Of a stretch of 64,000 nt of DNA, positions 60,687 through 64,000 are shown one piece after another. Source of the DNA: Lewinellaceae bacterium (GTDB taxonomy: Bacteria > Bacteroidota > Bacteroidia > Chitinophagales > Saprospiraceae). Location: NCBI GenBank assembly GCA_016712415.1, contig JADJRC010000007.1, positions 186,001 through 250,000 of the forward strand, written 5' to 3'. The position numbers and the translations under genes were made by a program. Position 1 is the stretch's first letter. Every line of letters starts with the position of its first letter. The notes beneath the pieces are model-generated. The model had not been told where the DNA came from and did not search any database. It was given only the letters and a program-made list of their open reading frames with translations.

Positions 60687-61838
60687 TCAAAATTCTATCC
60701 ACTTATTCTTGCTTTTTCCACTTGCGATAACACGATCGATAAAACGCATACCGCGAACCCCGTCCTGTACCTTGGGGAAGTCCATGTACAAAGGATCTGG
60801 CGTTTTCCCCTCCTGCCTTGCACGAACACAATAGGAAAAATTGCGGTAAATATTAGCAAAGGCCTCCAGATAACCTTCCGGGTGACCTGCCGGAATGCGG
60901 GTATGCGCCTGAGCCTCCGGGTATAGTTGGCCCACGCCTGTACGATACACCTGGGTTGGCCTGTCCAGCCATTTTGCAAGAAGCGTATTGGGTTCCATCT
61001 GCCGCCATTCCAAACCGCCTTTTTCGCCGTAAACCCGAATATTGAGGTTATTTTCTTCACCGGCACAAATCTGGCTGGCATGCAAAATACCTTTGGCGCC
61101 ATTATCAAACCGCAATAGGACACTGCCGTCGTCGTCCAGTTGCCTGCCCGAAACAAAAATGCTGATATCGGCGCAAAGCGCAGTGATATGGAGCCCGGTT
61201 ACATATTCCGCAAGGTTCTCTGCATGGGTGCCAATATCGCCCATAGCGCCGGCTATTCCACTGCGTTGAGGATCGGTACGCCAGGCTGCCTGTTTTTGTC
61301 CGGAAGACTCAAGATTGGTGCTTAGCCAGCCTTGCGGGTATTCGACCACGACTTTACGGATTTTACCGATTTCGCCGTGTAGAATCATTTGACGCGCCTG
61401 CTTTACCATCGGATAACCCGTATAGTTGTGGGTAAGAGCAAACAGTTGTCCTGATTTTTCGACGACCCGTTCCAGTGTCTGCGCTTCTTTCATATTAAAA
61501 GCAAGCGGCTTATCGCAAATAACATGGAAACCGTTTTCCAGTGCCATTTTTGAGGGGGCAAAATGCACATGGTTGGGCGTCACAATACTTACCATTTGCA
61601 TGCGCTTGTTCGGGCTAAGCCGTTTCTCACGTCTGATCATATCCTGAAACGTACCGTAACATCTATCGGGCGGCAGGCCCAATTCCGCTCCCGACAACTT
61701 TGATCTTTCAGGATCGCTGCTAAACGCCCCGCAGACAAGTTCGATTTCACCATCCAAAGCCGCGGCCATTCGGTGCACCCCGCCAATAAAAGCGCCGAGG
61801 CCTCCGCCAACCATACCCATGCGTATTTTTTGTTTCAT
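60687..61838 (-). CDS. Gfo/Idh/MocA-family oxidoreductase
   Basis: A 383-residue NAD(P)-dependent sugar dehydrogenase-like protein. The Rossmann motif is GMVGGGLGAFIGGVHRMAAA, the conserved CDKPLAFNMKEA corresponds to the family's E-K-P motif with Asp in place of Glu, and the catalytic His region is GDIGTHAENLAEYVTG. The substrate is probably a sugar or inositol derivative. It sits between thrC and the GT2 fusion protein, which suggests nucleotide-sugar or glycan metabolism. A parS-like palindrome lies just upstream. Confidence 0.85.
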   Translation of the reverse strand: MKQKIRMGMVGGGLGAFIGGVHRMAAALDGEIELVCGAFSSDPERSKLSGAELGLPPDRCYGTFQDMIRREKRLSPNKRMQMVSIVTPNHVHFAPSKMALENGFHVICDKPLAFNMKEAQTLERVVEKSGQLFALTHNYTGYPMVKQARQMILHGEIGKIRKVVVEYPQGWLSTNLESSGQKQAAWRTDPQRSGIAGAMGDIGTHAENLAEYVTGLHITALCADISIFVSGRQLDDDGSVLLRFDNGAKGILHASQICAGEENNLNIRVYGEKGGLEWRQMEPNTLLAKWLDRPTQVYRTGVGQLYPEAQAHTRIPAGHPEGYLEAFANIYRNFSYCVRARQEGKTPDPLYMDFPKVQDGVRGMRFIDRVIASGKSKNKWIEF

Positions 61839-61917
61839 GTAACAGTCGTTTTAAATAAACAAGATAGTCTGGACCAATGTACGGCAATTCTGAATCGCCT
61901 AACACAAAACAGGCGGC

Positions 61918-61931
61918 GTTCCACGTGGAAC
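61918..61931. other. parS-like centromere site 1 (GTTCCACGTGGAAC)
   Basis: A perfect 14-bp palindrome between the oxidoreductase gene and the thrC stop, in the 16-mer context CGTTCCACGTGGAACA. This is the core of known chromosomal parS sites bound by ParB. A second copy is 356 bp away. Confidence 0.7.
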
Positions 61932-61937
61932 ATACAT

Positions 61938-63239
61938 TCAATAGTGTGCCACAAGCCACTCCTTGAATACCCGAAAATCGGCAGGCATAGATACGGATTG
62001 CTTTTCTTTTTTTCGCAATACAGCAAGTCGCTCCGGCACTTCAATTGTGTGACCAAGTATGGCCTCAACCTCCTCAAGAAATTTGGCCGGGTGTGCTGTT
62101 TCAAAAATGACAGATCGGGCATCGGGCTCTTCGGACTGGAACTTCCGAAAGGCCAGGTATCCCACCGCACCATGAGGATCCATTATATATCCATAATTGG
62201 TATCAACTTCACGCATAGCCTCCCTGGTTTGTTCGTCAGAAAATGCGTATCCGGAAACACAGGACCGCAGCGTGTTCCACGTGGAACCATACAGGTCGAG
62301 CATGCGGGCAAAATTGGAGGGCGCCCCTACATCCATGGCATTAGAAAGGGTAGGGACGGATGACCGCGGCGTGTATTCGCCGCTTTCCAAATATTTTGGC
62401 ACGACGTCATTCGCATTGGTTGCCGCAATAAACCTGTGTACAGGAAGCCCCATTTGCATGGCCATTAAACCGGCGGTCAGGTTGCCGAAGTTGCCGGAAG
62501 GAACCGTAAATACAGTAGGGTAGTCGGCCTTGGGCAGTTGTTTCCACGATTCAAAATAGTAGAACATTTGTGGAATCAGCCGGGCGATATTGATACTGTT
62601 GGCAGAACTCATCCGTATTGCCTGTCGAAGATCCGAATCCAGAAACGCCCTTTTTACCAATGCCTGACAGTCGTCAAACGTGCCCGCTACCTCAAGTGCA
62701 GTAATGTTTGCGCCAAGCGTAGTCAGTTGTTTTTCCTGAAGCGGACTTACTTTGCCTGATGGATATAAAATAACAACTTTTATTCCTGGCGTGTGAAGAA
62801 AACCCGCTGCCACGGCCCCACCCGTGTCGCCTGAAGTTGCTACCAAAATCACAAGTTCTCTGGATTCGTCCCTGTTAAAACAGGACATTGTCTGCGCCAT
62901 AAATCGGGCGCCAAAGTCTTTAAAGGCAAGTGAAGGACCGTGAAAAAGTTCAAGAATGAATGTTTGTTCATCAAGACTGACAACAGGGGCCGGAAAGGTT
63001 ACCGAGTTTTCTATGATGGTTTGAAGGTCTGCGTCGGGAATAGCCGCATGAAGCAACTTCTGCGATACCACAAAGGCGATCTCCTGAAATGAAAGTCCGG
63101 GAAGCGCCTCCATAAAACCGGCAGGCAATTGTGGTATTTCAAGCGGCATGAATAAACCGTTATCGGGTGGCAGTCCCTGAAAAACGGCATCCTTAAATGT
63201 TACCCGCAAAGCAGGGTTATTGGTGCTGTACAGAAACAT
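61938..63239 (-). CDS. thrC: Threonine synthase
   Basis: A PLP enzyme converting O-phosphohomoserine to threonine, completing the step begun by thrB (7.6 kb). ATG 63239 starts MFLYSTNNPALRVTFKDAVF; the TTG at 63254 overlaps the upstream stop and is unlikely. The PLP lysine is in GPSLAFKDFGARF, and the phosphate-binding and domain motifs include 'VATSGDTGGAVAAGFL' and VPSGNFGNLTAGLMA. The length of about 433 aa is normal for the fold type II family. The gene contains a parS-like palindrome in codons for GSTWNT. Confidence 0.94.
   Translation of the reverse strand: MFLYSTNNPALRVTFKDAVFQGLPPDNGLFMPLEIPQLPAGFMEALPGLSFQEIAFVVSQKLLHAAIPDADLQTIIENSVTFPAPVVSLDEQTFILELFHGPSLAFKDFGARFMAQTMSCFNRDESRELVILVATSGDTGGAVAAGFLHTPGIKVVILYPSGKVSPLQEKQLTTLGANITALEVAGTFDDCQALVKRAFLDSDLRQAIRMSSANSINIARLIPQMFYYFESWKQLPKADYPTVFTVPSGNFGNLTAGLMAMQMGLPVHRFIAATNANDVVPKYLESGEYTPRSSVPTLSNAMDVGAPSNFARMLDLYGSTWNTLRSCVSGYAFSDEQTREAMREVDTNYGYIMDPHGAVGYLAFRKFQSEEPDARSVIFETAHPAKFLEEVEAILGHTIEVPERLAVLRKKEKQSVSMPADFRVFKEWLVAHY
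62274..62287. other. parS-like centromere site 2 (GTTCCACGTGGAAC), inside thrC
   Basis: The same 14-bp perfect palindrome in the 16-mer TGTTCCACGTGGAACC, within the thrC coding sequence. The 16-mer agrees with the parS form described for Pseudomonas. Confidence 0.7.
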
Positions 63240-63250
63240 ACGAAGGTGGT

Positions 63251-64000
63251 TCAATTTTTGGTGATAATAAATTCAACCCGGCGGTTTTGCGCCCTGAGTT
63301 CATCGGTGCTGTTGTCGTTAATCGGATATTTTGGCCCCTGGCCAAGCGTAACGATCCTGGTCGCGGCAATCCCCTTTCCGATCAAAAACATCTTGATCGC
63401 TTCCGCCCGTTCTTCAGACAACCGTATCAGGTCTTCCGCTTTTCCCACATTATCGGTATGCCCTTCAATGCGAATACACAATGAAGGCATTTCTTTCATC
63501 GTTCGGGCAAGGCTCTCCAATTCGCCGAAAGACTCCTCCAGGATTATCGCTTTGGACTGCTGAAAAAAGATGGGGCGCAATTCAATACGGGCATTCACCT
63601 CAAGCGGGTCCATAGGCAAGTCGAGGTAGTGCTCGTTAAAATAATAGTAATCGCGGCGAAAAAATATCTCCTCGGAAGCGCCTGTAAAACCGGGCTTTTC
63701 CGGTTTAAACTGGAACTTAACCCCCTTCGGCACTTTCAGCCGGAAGGCGCCTTGTTCTGCCACAATAAAGCTGGTTGTATTCCCATCTGTGCCGTATTGC
63801 ACCCGTGCATTTGGAATGATCTGCCTTGTTTTTCGATTGATAACCCGCCCGATAACCTCAATCTCGGTAGGCTGTGGTGGAGCAATCTGCACCCGGAAGA
63901 TATCGCTGTTGCCGTCGCGCTTTGACGTAAAATAAAGATAGCCCGATGTCATATTGAAATAAGGCTGACTGTCGTCGGCATACGAGTTGATCGGCTCGAC
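63251..64000 (-). CDS. OmpA-family protein with PD40 and carboxypeptidase-regulatory modules (PorE-like), 5' end outside window
   Basis: The frame stays open to the window edge (VEPINSYADDSQPYFNMTSG), so the N-terminus is missing. Visible modules in order are the end of a WD40/PD40 propeller (GYLYFTSKRDGNSDIFRVQI), a carboxypeptidase-regulatory-like domain (VIGRVINRKTRQIIPNARVQ...FRLKVPKG) and an OmpA peptidoglycan-binding domain (IRIEGHTDNVGKAEDLIRLS and NRRVEFIITKN). This order matches PorE, a type IX secretion periplasmic protein anchored to peptidoglycan. It precedes thrC by about 11 bp. Confidence 0.82.
   Translation of the reverse strand, partial: VEPINSYADDSQPYFNMTSGYLYFTSKRDGNSDIFRVQIAPPQPTEIEVIGRVINRKTRQIIPNARVQYGTDGNTTSFIVAEQGAFRLKVPKGVKFQFKPEKPGFTGASEEIFFRRDYYYFNEHYLDLPMDPLEVNARIELRPIFFQQSKAIILEESFGELESLARTMKEMPSLCIRIEGHTDNVGKAEDLIRLSEERAEAIKMFLIGKGIAATRIVTLGQGPKYPINDNSTDELRAQNRRVEFIITKN

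Overview
The window is a gene-dense stretch of a Bacteroidota chromosome. The evidence is a PorP/SprF-type type IX secretion protein, GldE, an OmpA protein with the layout of PorE, a TonB-dependent receptor with a SPOR protein and a bactofilin nearby, the acpP-fabF-rnc and mutY-ssb-gldE gene orders, a Bat/MoxR cluster, and repeated -7 boxes of the Bacteroidota form TANNTTTG. Base composition is moderate. A Saprospiria/Chitinophagia-like gliding or surface-associated heterotroph would fit, but this rank is a guess. I see no phage, insertion sequence, CRISPR array, rRNA or tRNA.

Layout: 1-5.2 kb holds a truncated WG-repeat protein, a secreted S9 peptidase and a haem-binding protein. 5.2-14.1 kb is a plus-strand run (rlmD, an acyltransferase, thrB, a GH20 hexosaminidase, an MFS permease, an acyl-CoA ligase). 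14.1-21.1 kb is mostly minus strand: DinB, an AtpZ/bactofilin group, PorP/SprF, then deoC-SPOR-rodA-tgt read in that order. 21.5-33.2 kb has uvrA, a ferredoxin reductase, a frameshifted aldehyde dehydrogenase, a TonB receptor, a VanW protein and two oxidoreductases. 33.3-41.0 kb is one long minus-strand MoxR-DUF58-Bat operon with two unfamiliar members. 41.3-44.9 kb contains a GbsR-type regulator and a compact divergent unit made of a membrane-anchored winged-helix regulator and two related exported proteins. 44.9-50.1 kb has an LptC/CorC group, a membrane patatin and Fur. 50.3-58.7 kb has pyk divergent from acpP-fabF, then rnc-mutY-ssb-gldE-LptF/G. 58.7-64 kb is minus strand: a PorE-like protein, thrC, an oxidoreductase and a fused glycosyltransferase.

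Four signals stand out. (1) Two copies of the perfect palindrome GTTCCACGTGGAAC, matching the core of chromosomal parS sites, lie 356 bp apart in and beside thrC, which suggests an origin-proximal region. (2) Three TGTAAAA direct repeats at 10/11-bp spacing sit midway between two divergent promoters, next to a membrane-bound OmpR-type DNA-binding protein and two paralogous exported proteins. This is the best candidate here for an undescribed system. (3) Two intergenic arrays of degenerate heptamers, with different sequences, share an inverted-arm architecture and lie flush against their flanking genes. One of them supplies the sequence directly upstream of thrB, which has no ATG. (4) Five genes (aldehyde dehydrogenase, BatD-like, patatin, pyruvate kinase, mutY) are each broken by a single-base change inside a homopolymer. 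That pattern points to sequencing or assembly error more than to real gene loss.
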